Source: Chloroflexota bacterium
GTDB taxonomy: Bacteria > Chloroflexota > Dehalococcoidia > SHYB01
DNA length: 47,552 nucleotides
Assembly: GCA_016875535.1 (NCBI GenBank)
Contig: VGPF01000014.1
Coordinates: 1 to 47,552, forward strand
Direction of reading: 5' to 3'
Positions 1 to 7,913 of this stretch are shown in pieces (position 1 is the first letter of the stretch; every line of letters begins with the position of its first letter). The notes under the pieces were generated by a model that saw only the letters and a program-made list of their open reading frames with translations, was not told the origin of the DNA and did not search any database. The translations under genes and the position numbers were made by a program.

Positions 1-84
1 TCTCCTCTGCCGCAAACCGTTTCCTTGGCATCGCTGCCTCCCTTTCCGTCCAGGCATTTTCCCACTTTGCGCCTGGTCTAGTTT

Positions 85-747
85 TTGGGGGGCAGGTCAC
101 TTGAACCAATGTTCGTGAAGAATCTCGAAAACGTACAAGGGGACGAACGCGATGTCATTTTTATTTCAACGGTGTATGGCCCAGAGCAACCTGGTGCACG
201 GGTACATCAGCGTTTCGGCCCTATCAACTCTGTTGTCGGCCATCGTCGCTTAAATGTCCTATTTACTCGCGCCAAAGAAAAGGTTGTAGTGTTCTCTTCC
301 ATGGATTCGACCGACATTCTTCCCAATGAGTCTACTGGGCGTGGGGTTGGCATTCTCAAAGACTATTTGGTTTACTCCTCCACCGGTAAGCTTGACGCCG
401 GAACGACCTCGGGCCGAGAGCCAGATAGTGACTTTGAGATAGTTGTTGCAATGCGTCTTAGGCAGCAGGGCTTTGATGTGGTGCCTCAGGTCGGTGTGGC
501 TGGATATTTCATAGATTTAGGGGTAAAAGATCCAAGAAACCCTGATGTTTTTCTTCTTGGAATAGAGTGTGACGGTGCTACATACCACTCAGCTAAATCC
601 GCCCGAGACCGTGATCGACTAAGGGAAGAAGCCCTCCGGCAGAAGAAGTGGAACATATATAGGATTTGGTCAACCGACTGGTTCCGCGATCCTGACCGGG
701 AGACCAGCAAACTGCTCGCATACATTAGGCAACTCTTGAGACCATAA
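85..747 (+). pseudogene. C-terminal fragment of an AAA_12 helicase / Vsr-like endonuclease fusion protein
   Basis: The first readable part contains the motif NLENVQGDERDVIFIS followed by RRLNVLFTRAKEKVVVFS, which is the end of a DNA2/NAM7-type superfamily 1 helicase core. Residues about 110-220 (FEIVVAMRLRQQGF ... GIECDG ... RDRDRLREEAL ... IYRIWSTDWFRDP) match the Vsr/DUF559-like nuclease domain that closes this family (MTES_1575-like, DUF3320-bearing proteins). Whole family members normally exceed 1000 residues, so about four fifths is missing. A TAG at 79-81 closes the frame just upstream and the only start is a TTG at 85 without a Shine-Dalgarno sequence. The missing part is therefore not explained only by the window edge. 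Such proteins are usually linked to defence or DNA repair; this copy is probably a remnant. Confidence 0.65.
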
Positions 748-1013
748 CTGGCCGTCGTTACAACCCAACGGACCAACTCGGGGTATGCGGCCTTTTATGA
801 ATTAGGAAGAGCCGGGCAGGATTCAACATACCTCGAAGTCCCCACCATCTAACAAATCCCCTTCCGAAAAGTAATCCTTCGGGGCCCCCTCTTGGCGAGG
901 GCGAATCCCTTCGTTAGACTCGATGCACACTTTGGAGCAAATGTGCCCTTCCCCCGTCTCTAGTATCAGGGGGGATCAGAGTGCCGTGGGTGCTTCAGCA
1001 TACTCCCTTGGAG
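748..1013. other. Non-coding stretch with a hairpin at 925-946
   Basis: No convincing gene is seen. The one clear structure is an imperfect hairpin: GCACA (925-929), a bulged C, TTTG (931-934), loop GAG, CAAA (938-941), TGTGC (942-946). It lacks a following T run on either strand, so I do not call it a terminator. It lies between the ends of the rightward helicase fragment and the leftward satellite operon. Confidence 0.3.
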
Positions 1014-1232
1014 TTATGGCGGCCAATCGGCCAGCGAAACTGACAACTCCCCGATAAGGCACTGCCCTAGACGCTTATGCCCGGCCTGACGGTAGTTCTG
1101 GAGCCACCACGTGCGGACGGCCTTGATCCCCGGCGCCAGCCTCCCATCCTTCTCCAAGTCCCGCAGCACTTCCCAGGCGTGCAACGCCGCCCCGTCCATC
1201 GCGACCAGCTTCTCCTTGACTGCCTGCTGCAT
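1014..1232 (-). CDS. Small protein of unknown function at the end of the satellite operon
   Basis: This is a 72-residue protein starting MQQAVKEKLVAMDGAALHAW. The ATG at 1232 was chosen because GGGGGAGG sits just upstream at good spacing; an earlier in-frame start at 1256 has no such site. It is mostly helical, with many Trp, Arg and Leu residues. The segment AMDGAALHAWEVLRDLEKDG resembles short helical proteins that accompany small terminase genes in phages, but I do not recognise a family. It lies downstream of the terminase-like HTH gene, in the same direction, with a gap of about 90 bp. Confidence 0.5.
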   Translation of the reverse strand: MQQAVKEKLVAMDGAALHAWEVLRDLEKDGRLAPGIKAVRTWWLQNYRQAGHKRLGQCLIGELSVSLADWPP

Positions 1233-1322
1233 GGCTTTCCTCCCCCGCGTGCGCAAGCGCGGTTTTAGGCTGTTTACCGCTTCCGGCGTCCCCGTTCCAT
1301 TGAAGCGGCTGCCCCCTTGTCG

Positions 1323-1661
1323 CTAGAGCCTTCCCCGGCGCTTAAGGGCCATGACGATGATCCGGGGGTTTACCCGCCGCATACGAGGGTCCCCTTCGCA
1401 GGCCATATGCACCAGGGTCTCGTAGTAGTCGCCGCCCATGACTCGATAGGCCCATTCGAGCGCCTCCCTGAGCTCATGGTCATGCTGCATCCAGTCGTAG
1501 AGGGTGCTCCGTGATATACCGGCGATCTGCGCGGCAGCAGCATAGCCGTGGCCGTGAGCGAGGGCATCCAGGACCTTTCTGATGATCTCAGGGGTCTTTT
1601 TTTCACGAGGATCGGTTCTGTGGACGAGCTCCCGGCCATCCTCATTTTCAACGTGGGCCAC
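1323..1661 (-). CDS. Helix-turn-helix protein resembling a phage small terminase subunit
   Basis: This 112-residue protein starts with GTG. Residues about 24-60 form a helix-turn-helix: IIRKVLDALAHGHGYAAAAQ followed by IAGISRSTLYDWMQHDHEL. After it comes REALEWAYRVMGGDYYETL and a final ...RIIVMALKRR. This order (HTH with a SRSTLYDW-type recognition helix, an acidic/aromatic middle helix, then a short helix ending in 'ALK/ARR') is typical of small terminase or DNA-packaging HTH proteins of siphophages and their satellites. It starts 5 bp after the zinc-ribbon gene, so the two are probably co-translated. A plain transcriptional regulator is the main alternative. No large terminase is seen in the window. 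Confidence 0.55.
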   Translation of the reverse strand: MAHVENEDGRELVHRTDPREKKTPEIIRKVLDALAHGHGYAAAAQIAGISRSTLYDWMQHDHELREALEWAYRVMGGDYYETLVHMACEGDPRMRRVNPRIIVMALKRRGRL

Positions 1662-1666
1662 TGCGC

Positions 1667-1909
1667 CTATCCCACCTTCTGGTTAGCCTGTAAAGGCCCC
1701 CCGCCGACCAAACCCGCCTCTTTAAGCCGCCACCACACTAGGCCAGGCCCTAGGCCCACGATTCGCGCCGTCGCCCTCACGCTACGAGTGCGCTCATAAG
1801 TGTCAATTATCAATTTGACGGGAGTATCGAGCCTTTTCCGACCAGTGCGGCTTTTCGATGCTCCGCACCTAGGGCAGCGGGCGCTATCGTTCAGCATTTG
1901 GTAGCCCAT
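1667..1909 (-). CDS. Small CxxC / helix-turn-helix protein
   Basis: This 80-residue protein has an N-terminal CPRCG knuckle (residues about 12-16), a basic linker (SRTGRKR), and a C-terminal resolvase-like HTH: SVRATARIVGLGPGLVWWRL. Only one CxxC pair is present, so a complete zinc ribbon would need pairing with another chain. The start ATG at 1909 has a weak ribosome site and overlaps the end of the preceding possible ORF, which suggests translational coupling. Likely a DNA-binding regulator or packaging accessory of the integrated element. Function is inferred from fold only. Confidence 0.5.
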   Translation of the reverse strand: MGYQMLNDSARCPRCGASKSRTGRKRLDTPVKLIIDTYERTRSVRATARIVGLGPGLVWWRLKEAGLVGGGPLQANQKVG

Positions 1910-2150
1910 TTTTTCTTTTGGGCGGGGATAGAGACAGGGGTCTCCCGGAATTCATGAAGCCACCCGTCGTCTTGCTCGCGGGTACGGCCCAGGGGGGTAC
2001 GGGGTACGTTGTCACTCCCGCGCAGTGCGGGCATGTAGACGCGGATGGCATCATGCGCCCCGGTGCAACCATCTGTTCCGGCGCGGCTTGTCCGAATGCC
2101 TCACTGTCGAATTCTCCAGTGGCCGCTCGCAGCTGTTGTTCTTCACCCAA
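1884..2150 (-). CDS. Possible small CPHC-containing protein (weak)
   Basis: The gap between the two neighbouring genes is covered by an 88-codon frame that could start at a TTG (2150) overlapping the upstream stop codon. It contains a CPHCAG knuckle and a proline-rich stretch (TYPVPPWAVPAS). Overlap with both neighbours fits translational coupling in a compact phage-type operon. Against it: a TTG start, no clear ribosome site, and no recognised family. It may be non-coding. Confidence 0.3.
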   Translation of the reverse strand: MGEEQQLRAATGEFDSEAFGQAAPEQMVAPGRMMPSASTCPHCAGVTTYPVPPWAVPASKTTGGFMNSGRPLSLSPPKRKNGLPNAER

Positions 2151-2634
2151 TGATCCGTGCGCCCTGCCTTTTTGCTTCGTGTAACAAACGCAGCGTCGAG
2201 AGGGTGGCCGCACCTTTCGTGAATAACTTCCTGAATTCGTCCGCGCTATAAACGACACAATTACGTGGAATTTCCGCCAGCGCCGAGATGTGGCTGTACA
2301 CCGCCACGCGCCCATCCAGCCCTTCGACGTTGACGATAGCGAACACCAACCCTTTGGGCATGTCCGGCTGAGGGATGCGCTTATGCATTGCACAGCGGAC
2401 CTCGACCGACTGGCCCACCGGGTCATATCCCGCCACGTCTTCGCTGCCGCATGCCGCGCAGTGGGTGAGTTGCCACTCGCTACGCAGCTGACCCAGCGTC
2501 GCCTTTTCGTCACCAAAACGTCCTACTTGCTCACCGCCAAAACCGACAATAGGGCTTTTGTCAGTTTTGTCAGTGGCTTTGCTAGTCGTTTTCGGTTCGT
2601 AGTTCAGCCACTTGGAAACGAACGGTTTGCTCAT
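2143..2634 (-). CDS. Satellite-operon protein with cysteine knuckle, unknown function
   Basis: The protein is 163 residues and starts MSKPFVSKWLNYEPKTTSKA. The ATG at 2634 overlaps the stop of the DUF3987 gene as ATGA and follows a TTGGAGGTG ribosome site, which makes this start much better than upstream ones. The middle holds LTHCAACGSEDVAGYDP followed later by VEVRCAMHKR, which together look like a small zinc-binding unit. The C-terminal half (VFAIVNVEGLDGRVAVYSHI ... YSADEFRKLFTKG) shows no family I can name. Its place directly after the primase/DUF3987 genes suggests a role in element replication, but this is inference. Confidence 0.6.
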   Translation of the reverse strand: MSKPFVSKWLNYEPKTTSKATDKTDKSPIVGFGGEQVGRFGDEKATLGQLRSEWQLTHCAACGSEDVAGYDPVGQSVEVRCAMHKRIPQPDMPKGLVFAIVNVEGLDGRVAVYSHISALAEIPRNCVVYSADEFRKLFTKGAATLSTLRLLHEAKRQGARIIG

Positions 2635-3764
2635 TGCACACCTCCAAAGTCTGGATGAAGTCTCACGACTTGCTTGGCACGCCCGCCAGTCTCGCCAGGT
2701 CGCACAACGTTTTCGCTCCGCGTCAGTTGTATCTGTACCCAACCAGACGCTTCCAGCACGTCCAGGCCAGCGCGAACGATGCTGGGCTTCGTGAGTCCAG
2801 CCCACTCCTTGCGAGTGATGTCTCTCACGGTGTCACCGTCCCGGACCATGCCCGCGCCGATCTTCTCAGCAAGCTTGTGGGCAGCATCTATGCCTGGGGC
2901 TACTTCGTCGGCGTAAATCTTCCTGGCGTGTTGCTCCAGAAACTCGCACCACGCCGCCGCCTTTTGCGCAGAAACCAACCCGACATTGCCGACAATAGGT
3001 GCTTTTCGAGCAGCCAAGTCGATAAGGTGGAACACAAGAGCCAGCGAGGGCATGAGGCTCCGATACTTCGACAGGTGCGCTTCAAGCGACGGGGTGTCTG
3101 CTAGTTCCTTGCCGCGTAGCCGATTCTCCAACTGCCGCCTCCAGTCGTCATAAACACCTTGCGCGGCATCGTCGAAGTACACGACGCCAACGCCGCGCGC
3201 ATCTTTGGTGTCTGCAGGAAGCAGCTTGGATAGTCCATCAAGCCACTTGAAGATCTGATAGGCACGCTCGCGAGCTTCCTTATTCGGTGGATTCTGCGCT
3301 TCAACCCATTCGCCGATATCATCAGGCCAGACCGTTACTTGTAGGCGCTGGATCATCCCGTCATCGCCCATCGCCCCGTCCTGCGCCTCCGACACGTAGC
3401 GTTTGAGCTTCCCCGGCTGAATGCCGCCTACGAGGGAAAGCGTCATCGCCTCAATGTGGACGCTCCCCCTACCAACTCGATCTTGAACATATGGCCTGTC
3501 TCCGTCCCAGGTTTCGAGGTAAAGTTCCCTATCACCTTCGCGCCCTGGTTTTTCCAAGAGACTGAAGAAGCCCGCCAGTTCATCACGGAACTGGAGCAGT
3601 CCATTTGGATTTCCACGGAACAACTCACATAGCTTTTCGGTCGTGGCGTCCTGAACGATGTAGCGACGCTGCGGGGGTGCAGCCTGTTCAAGCTCGCCCT
3701 TCTTTTTGGCGTAGGCACTCTCCAAATCAGCCATCGACCGCTTGATGCTCGGCTTATTTGACAT
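2631..3764 (-). CDS. DUF3987 protein, C-terminal part (helicase-like, element replication)
   Basis: This 377-residue protein contains the DUF3987 core: RRYIVQDATTEKLCELF, NPNGLLQFRDELAGFFSLL, GDRELYLETWDGDRPYVQDR, LVGGIQPGKLKRYV and DDGMIQRLQVTVWPD. DUF3987 proteins occur in phages, satellites and integrative elements next to Toprim primases and are thought to act as replicative helicases. The family's N-terminal part lies in the separate upstream frame (3754-4287), overlapping by 11 bases. In normal members both halves form one chain, so this is either a frameshifted gene, a recoding site, or a genuine split. The ATG at 3764 sits inside the end of the upstream frame. Confidence 0.75.
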   Translation of the reverse strand: MSNKPSIKRSMADLESAYAKKKGELEQAAPPQRRYIVQDATTEKLCELFRGNPNGLLQFRDELAGFFSLLEKPGREGDRELYLETWDGDRPYVQDRVGRGSVHIEAMTLSLVGGIQPGKLKRYVSEAQDGAMGDDGMIQRLQVTVWPDDIGEWVEAQNPPNKEARERAYQIFKWLDGLSKLLPADTKDARGVGVVYFDDAAQGVYDDWRRQLENRLRGKELADTPSLEAHLSKYRSLMPSLALVFHLIDLAARKAPIVGNVGLVSAQKAAAWCEFLEQHARKIYADEVAPGIDAAHKLAEKIGAGMVRDGDTVRDITRKEWAGLTKPSIVRAGLDVLEASGWVQIQLTRSENVVRPGETGGRAKQVVRLHPDFGGVQ

Positions 3765-4287
3765 TTTCGGCCATCTCCTTCTTGATTTGCCCTAGCTCGG
3801 CTTCGAGGCGGACGCGCCGCGCCTCGTCATGTGCCTCACGCGCCTTGTGCTCATCTAACGCCTCTTCTACCAAGCGATAGAGCGGTTTGAGCGCCTCGTT
3901 GATGGAGGAAGTCTTCATTAGTCCAGGACGCGCCACGATGCCACCCCAGAGGTTCGGGATAACTCGATATTCCTCACGGCGCATCGGCTTTATAGCAACT
4001 TGCCGGCCGATTACAGAAGCCGTCGCGATGATCGCCGGAACCGCTACAAACTCGATGGGCAGGCAGCTTCGCTCAGTCACGTCGAGAAGCCAGTCTCGGA
4101 AGCCATCGGGAATCAACTCAGGGGGTAGCTTAGGAACGCCCTGTGGCTCCGGGAGGGGTTGCCGAGGCTCCCACTCCAAGGCAGGGAGTGACGACCGTAT
4201 TTCGCCGCCGTTGGAGGATTGGCTCGAATCCGTCTCGCGCAATCTATGCGGTTTGGCTTGATTGATCACATCATGAACGGTTGTCAT
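3754..4287 (-). CDS. DUF3987 protein, N-terminal part
   Basis: This 177-residue product contains the N-terminal DUF3987 signature: LPIEFVAVPAIIATASVIG, VAIKPMRREEYRVIPNLWGG, IVARPGLMKTSSINEALKPL. The GRPG(L/V)MKT-type motif is the family's P-loop-like region. The charged tail (ARRVRLEAELGQIKKEMAEN) normally continues into the part now encoded by 2631-3764. The start ATG overlaps the Toprim stop (ATGA), so the operon is tightly coupled. The frame ends with AAATAA where the next frame begins. Confidence 0.75.
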   Translation of the reverse strand: MTTVHDVINQAKPHRLRETDSSQSSNGGEIRSSLPALEWEPRQPLPEPQGVPKLPPELIPDGFRDWLLDVTERSCLPIEFVAVPAIIATASVIGRQVAIKPMRREEYRVIPNLWGGIVARPGLMKTSSINEALKPLYRLVEEALDEHKAREAHDEARRVRLEAELGQIKKEMAENVK

Positions 4288-5156
4288 GCAACACCCCTCA
4301 GCACGTCGTTTAGGTCCAATCCCACCGGTGGCGTCGCGATGCGCACCTCCCGGCCCTGTTTAGTCCAAGTATCGGCGGCCTTATGCGCCGCGCTAAGGCC
4401 AGCATCATCAGCGTCGGCGGCAATAATGATCTCCCTGGCAAGAGGAAAAGGCGGTAATACCAGATTCGGCATGTTCGATGCGCATACCGTCGCCCAGGCG
4501 GGAATATTCGTGTCTTGCTGGCCGGACATCGCCGTTTCTATTCCCTCTGCAATCAGAAGTGTTTCACCGACAGTCCCAAGCCTGACAGCGCCGCCTTTGA
4601 TTGGGCCAAGGGACATTTTGGGTTCAGCTACAGAAGCTTTGCCTTTGCCCCCGGAGGCCAAGTACGTCCTGTGGATCGCTTGGGGTTGAGGCTCCGGCCA
4701 AACGGTCACAGCGGCCACCATGCAGCCGTGGTAGGAGCCTTGCGGGTGGCGTAAGACCGAATATCGAAGCGATGGCGGAATTGCGCACGTCAGTCCCCGT
4801 AATCGAAGATAACTTTCAACCGATGTACCAGCCGCCGCCCGTGTCTTGCTCCATATCTCCCTCGCCCATGCAGACCGCTCACCGTCATTGACCACCCTCG
4901 GAGGGGCTAACCGGGGCGCATTCCCGCCATGAATGACGCCGCAGGTACAGCCGTCTTCGATCCGGTGGGCATACGTTGCAGCGCCAGTTTCCCGCAGCGC
5001 CCCGCGATACTCCGGACGGGTGCAATGGGCGTAACGTCCGTCGCCTGAAACGAAGCCATAGCAGCGAACGCCTCTCCCGCGTGGAGCCTCGGAAAACCCG
5101 CCACATATGGGGCAGGGGTGCCGACGTGTGAATCGTTGGGAAGAGGGGATTGCCAT
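4284..5156 (-). CDS. Toprim-domain primase of the integrated element
   Basis: About 290 residues. The N-terminus has a zinc-binding region (HPCPICGG, then VRCYGF, YAHCTRP and CTCGV). The C-terminus carries a Toprim fold: LLIAEGIETAMSGQ (with the conserved Glu), then EIIIAADADDAGLSAAHKAA (the DxD metal motif) and GLDLNDVL. This is the layout of primases in phages, P4-like satellites and integrative islands. I prefer the ATG at 5156, which has AGGA about 8 bases upstream. A TTG at 5198 overlapping the xis stop is the alternative. It probably works with the DUF3987 protein in replication of the excised element. Confidence 0.75.
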   Translation of the reverse strand: MAIPSSQRFTRRHPCPICGGFSEAPRGRGVRCYGFVSGDGRYAHCTRPEYRGALRETGAATYAHRIEDGCTCGVIHGGNAPRLAPPRVVNDGERSAWAREIWSKTRAAAGTSVESYLRLRGLTCAIPPSLRYSVLRHPQGSYHGCMVAAVTVWPEPQPQAIHRTYLASGGKGKASVAEPKMSLGPIKGGAVRLGTVGETLLIAEGIETAMSGQQDTNIPAWATVCASNMPNLVLPPFPLAREIIIAADADDAGLSAAHKAADTWTKQGREVRIATPPVGLDLNDVLRGVA

Positions 5157-5194
5157 GTGCTTAGTCCTAGGCGTGACTCCCGCAGTCGGGTTGA

Positions 5195-5407
5195 TCAAAC
5201 ACCGGCGGGCGTCTTAGCGCCTGCCCCGTACGAGGGGTCTCCGGCAAGCACGCGATCAATGGCCGCCTGGGACACCACGTACCTATGACCGAGCTTGATG
5301 ACGCCTGGCAGCTTCCCTCCCCTCGCCAGTTCGTAAGCCAGTTGGCGACCTATCCCAAGCTGCTGGCCCGCATCTTCCACGCTGACGGTTCGAGCCTTTT
5401 CACTCAT
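5195..5407 (-). CDS. Excisionase-type (AlpA/Xis-like) helix-turn-helix protein
   Basis: The 70-residue product contains SVEDAGQQLGIGRQLAYELA followed by GKLPGVIKLGHRYVVSQAAI, a textbook winged HTH_17 'DNA-binding, excisionase family' fold. The ATG at 5407 follows a strong AGGAGG site; longer starts lack one. It is the first gene of the leftward operon and diverges from the 366-aa gene and integrase. That position fits both an excision factor and a regulator of the operon. The last 4 bases may overlap an alternative primase start (TTGA). Confidence 0.75.
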   Translation of the reverse strand: MSEKARTVSVEDAGQQLGIGRQLAYELARGGKLPGVIKLGHRYVVSQAAIDRVLAGDPSYGAGAKTPAGV

Positions 5408-5507
5408 TCGGTGTCCTCCTGCTTTTGACCAGAACGGCTTCGTGCCGTACAATACCTCCAGGTTACGATTCATATGGGCGCATAACAATACATCAGTTCA
5501 TACCGAC

Positions 5508-6608
5508 ATGAGCGCACAGCAAACCGCACAAGCCGCACAAGACATCCCCAGGCGTGTCAAAGTAACCGACGACATGGTGGCCAAGATACGCCGCCTGTAT
5601 CGAGAGATGCGCGATCGGCGAAAAGGCACACCTCCGACAGCGCCCGAGCTCCTTGATGAGCTGCCCGTTAGATACGGAGCGCAGCCCTTCCCAAAGGTGC
5701 GCAAAATTCAAATGCTCATGGCGGACTGGGAGGGAAGGACTGCCCATGAATTCAAGGAAGAGTGGAAGCCTTGGACAGACCCCTACGAAACGCCGGAGCA
5801 AACCGCATACCTTCTTCTCATCGAGCCGCAATGCAGATCGATCGGAGGAACGTTCACGGTGGCGATGGCAAAGTGGGCACGCCGTTTCAGGCCCATCATC
5901 CAGGATGAACACTACGGGATGCAGGCCAATCTGGTATGGCTGGCCACGCGTTGCGAAGAGGACAAACTGCTTGGAGTTCGAGACCTCGGAGCGACCGAGA
6001 CTCTGGAGGGTATACAGGCATTTATCACAATCCGTCATGCCCAAAAGTGCAACGTGTTGTGGTGGTCACTGCTCCGGCACACGCTGAAGGACACTTGGTG
6101 GGAGGTCGAGCGTTGGTATTGGGTATGGAATCGAGATACCGAACAGTTTTACTTTGGCCCGCTTCCGCGTGAGTTGAAAGAATACTTTGGGGAGCAGTAC
6201 GCAGTTTACGCAATGGGTGGTGAGTTCTTTATCAGTAACTTGAAGGACTACGGGGAGCGGGATCGAGTAACCCGGTACATTGCCGAGGGCGCATATAAGG
6301 GCCCGTGCGATTTCGATTGGTCCTCGGTTCCATTCTGGATTCAGGAATACCTCTCAAGCGGACATTCCCGGCATGGCGAAGAATACTATTACCCAGGCTT
6401 CAGAGGCGGATGGGTGGCGGAGAAGCTGGATGAGGATGAGCGACAAGCCCTAGACGCATGGATGAAAGAACACAGAATCGAAACCAATTCAGGCGGTCAT
6501 CGAGTGATAGGCGAGTTCCTAAAAGGCATCGGAAAAGAATCCATACTTGAACCTCCATCTGAACGCGAGCCGGAGAGAGCCATCGAACGCAATGAAGAGG
6601 AGAGGTAA
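5508..6608 (+). CDS. Unknown Trp/Tyr-rich protein between xis and integrase
   Basis: The 366-residue product begins MSAQQTAQAAQDIPRRVKVT. No family is recognised. The first ~90 residues are helical and basic (DDMVAKIRRLYREMRDRRKG, a possible DNA-binding region). The middle is unusually rich in aromatic residues (NVLWWSLLRHTLKDTWWEVE followed by RWYWVWNRDTEQFYFG). The tail is acidic (ERNEEER). No signal peptide or membrane segment is visible. It ends 3 bases before the integrase start, so the two are probably co-transcribed. In comparable islands this slot often carries a regulator or cargo gene. Function unknown. Confidence 0.65.
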   Translation: MSAQQTAQAAQDIPRRVKVTDDMVAKIRRLYREMRDRRKGTPPTAPELLDELPVRYGAQPFPKVRKIQMLMADWEGRTAHEFKEEWKPWTDPYETPEQTAYLLLIEPQCRSIGGTFTVAMAKWARRFRPIIQDEHYGMQANLVWLATRCEEDKLLGVRDLGATETLEGIQAFITIRHAQKCNVLWWSLLRHTLKDTWWEVERWYWVWNRDTEQFYFGPLPRELKEYFGEQYAVYAMGGEFFISNLKDYGERDRVTRYIAEGAYKGPCDFDWSSVPFWIQEYLSSGHSRHGEEYYYPGFRGGWVAEKLDEDERQALDAWMKEHRIETNSGGHRVIGEFLKGIGKESILEPPSEREPERAIERNEEER

Positions 6609-6611
6609 ACC

Positions 6612-7751
6612 ATGATCGGACGCATACGCCGCCGCAGCAAACATAGCTGGGAGATTTGTATAGACATAGGCCGTGATGCCCAGGGTAAACGTCAACGTAA
6701 ATTTGAAAACGTAAAGGGCAAGAAGGCTGACGCGGACAGACGTTTAAGAGAGCTGATCGCTTTGCGGGACGGCGGTATACCGCTTACCACAGAGAAGGCG
6801 ACCGTGGCCGAGTTCTTCGAGGTTTGGTTTACTGCCCGTGAACGTAACATCAGACCGCGCACCCTTCATGGCTATCGCGGCTACGTTCGGCGGTACGTGC
6901 TTCCAAGCTTGGGCGCTATGCGATTATCGCAGTTGCAGCCCGCGCACCTCGATACCCTATATTCCGAAATGGAGCGCAAAGGCCTGTCCGGCACGACGGT
7001 CCTGCAAATGCACCGTATTCTGAGCGAGGGGCTCAAGCACGCTATGAGATGGGGGCTTGTCACCCGTAACGTTGCCCAAGCGGTCACAACGCCGAAGAAA
7101 GCTCGCCCCGAAATCAGATACCTGCTGGCCTCGCAGCTAAACCACTTGCTCTCTTCAATCAAGAATGAGTGGTTCGGACCAGCTGTGCATCTCGCCGCTT
7201 ATACGGGCATGCGGCGTGGGGAATTGGTTGGCCTCCGCTGGTCTGACATCGATTTGGATCGGGGAACGATTTCGGTCCGTCGCTCAATGGTTCGCATCGG
7301 CGGTCAAGGGTTCGTAGAGACGGAGCCAAAGACGGCGAAGGGAAGAAGACTGATCTCCATTACGGACGCCGCCATACTCATGTTGAAGAAGCTCCGTGCC
7401 AACGAAGCCGAACGCCGACTCACAGCGGGTCCCGCTTGGCAAGAAAACGACCTGGTCTTCACGTCGGCGCTCGGTGCTCCCGTAGACCCAGACACGCTAA
7501 GCCACGCCTTCAGTGACGCAATCAAGGACCTGGGGCTACCCAAAGTCAGGTTGCACGACTTACGCCACTCACACGCCACGCTGATGCTGTCAGCAGGTGT
7601 CCACCCCAAAATCGTCCAAGAGCGCCTGGGCCACGCGAACATTGCAATCACACTGGACACCTACTCCCACATAATTCCGGGCCTTCAAGAGACCGCAGCC
7701 AAGACCTTTGACGGCCTAATGGCGGCAGCAAGGCGAGCGCCGGTTTCTTGA
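6612..7751 (+). CDS. int: Tyrosine recombinase / site-specific integrase
   Basis: The 379-residue product has an Arm-type N-terminal domain, a SAM-like core-binding domain (about 62-165) and a catalytic domain. The active-site set is visible: Arg201 in TGMRRGELVGLRW, a Lys near 243, His315 and Arg318 in HDLRHSHAT, His341 in RLGHANI, and nucleophile Tyr351 in LDTYSH. It lies at the right end of the element, pointing at the 3' end of a tRNA-Leu gene about 80 bp away. This is the usual position for tRNA-targeting integrases. All key residues are present, so it looks functional. Confidence 0.95.
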   Translation: MIGRIRRRSKHSWEICIDIGRDAQGKRQRKFENVKGKKADADRRLRELIALRDGGIPLTTEKATVAEFFEVWFTARERNIRPRTLHGYRGYVRRYVLPSLGAMRLSQLQPAHLDTLYSEMERKGLSGTTVLQMHRILSEGLKHAMRWGLVTRNVAQAVTTPKKARPEIRYLLASQLNHLLSSIKNEWFGPAVHLAAYTGMRRGELVGLRWSDIDLDRGTISVRRSMVRIGGQGFVETEPKTAKGRRLISITDAAILMLKKLRANEAERRLTAGPAWQENDLVFTSALGAPVDPDTLSHAFSDAIKDLGLPKVRLHDLRHSHATLMLSAGVHPKIVQERLGHANIAITLDTYSHIIPGLQETAAKTFDGLMAAARRAPVS

Positions 7752-7829
7752 GCATGGCGGCAAAATGGCGGCAAAACCGGCCTCAAGCCTTCCCGGCCAA
7801 CCGCGCATCAAAGACCATTCCACACCTGT

Positions 7830-7913
7830 TGGTGCCAAGGGTGGGACTCGAACCCACACGGGTTGCCCCAGCGGATTTTAAGTCCGCCGCGTCTGCCGTT
7901 CCGCCACCTTGGC
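7830..7913 (-). tRNA. tRNA-Leu (anticodon UAA)
   Basis: Read on the minus strand the gene starts GCCAAGG (7913-7907) and ends in the complementary acceptor strand, with discriminator A and an encoded CCA (7832-7830). The anticodon arm is GCGGA-CTTAAAA-TCCGC, giving anticodon TAA. A long variable arm and the TPsiC arm (GGGTTCGAGTCCC) are present. It forms the boundary of the integrated element. A TACAAT box ends 11 bases upstream of the gene. Its first 25 bases are repeated three more times upstream. Confidence 0.95.

Larger units (their letters stand above)
1014..7833. mobile_element. Putative phage-satellite-like integrated element at tRNA-Leu
   Basis: The unit comprises an integrase next to a tRNA gene, a divergent excisionase, a Toprim primase, DUF3987, and a small-terminase-like HTH gene, with no capsid, tail or large terminase genes. 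This set resembles phage-inducible chromosomal islands and similar satellites. The right end should lie in the tRNA-Leu 3' part (7830 onward). I found no second copy of the tRNA 3' end within the first 7.8 kb, so the left end is probably outside the window and the left limit given is only that of the last operon gene. A decayed prophage or a small integrative element are alternatives. Confidence 0.55.
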
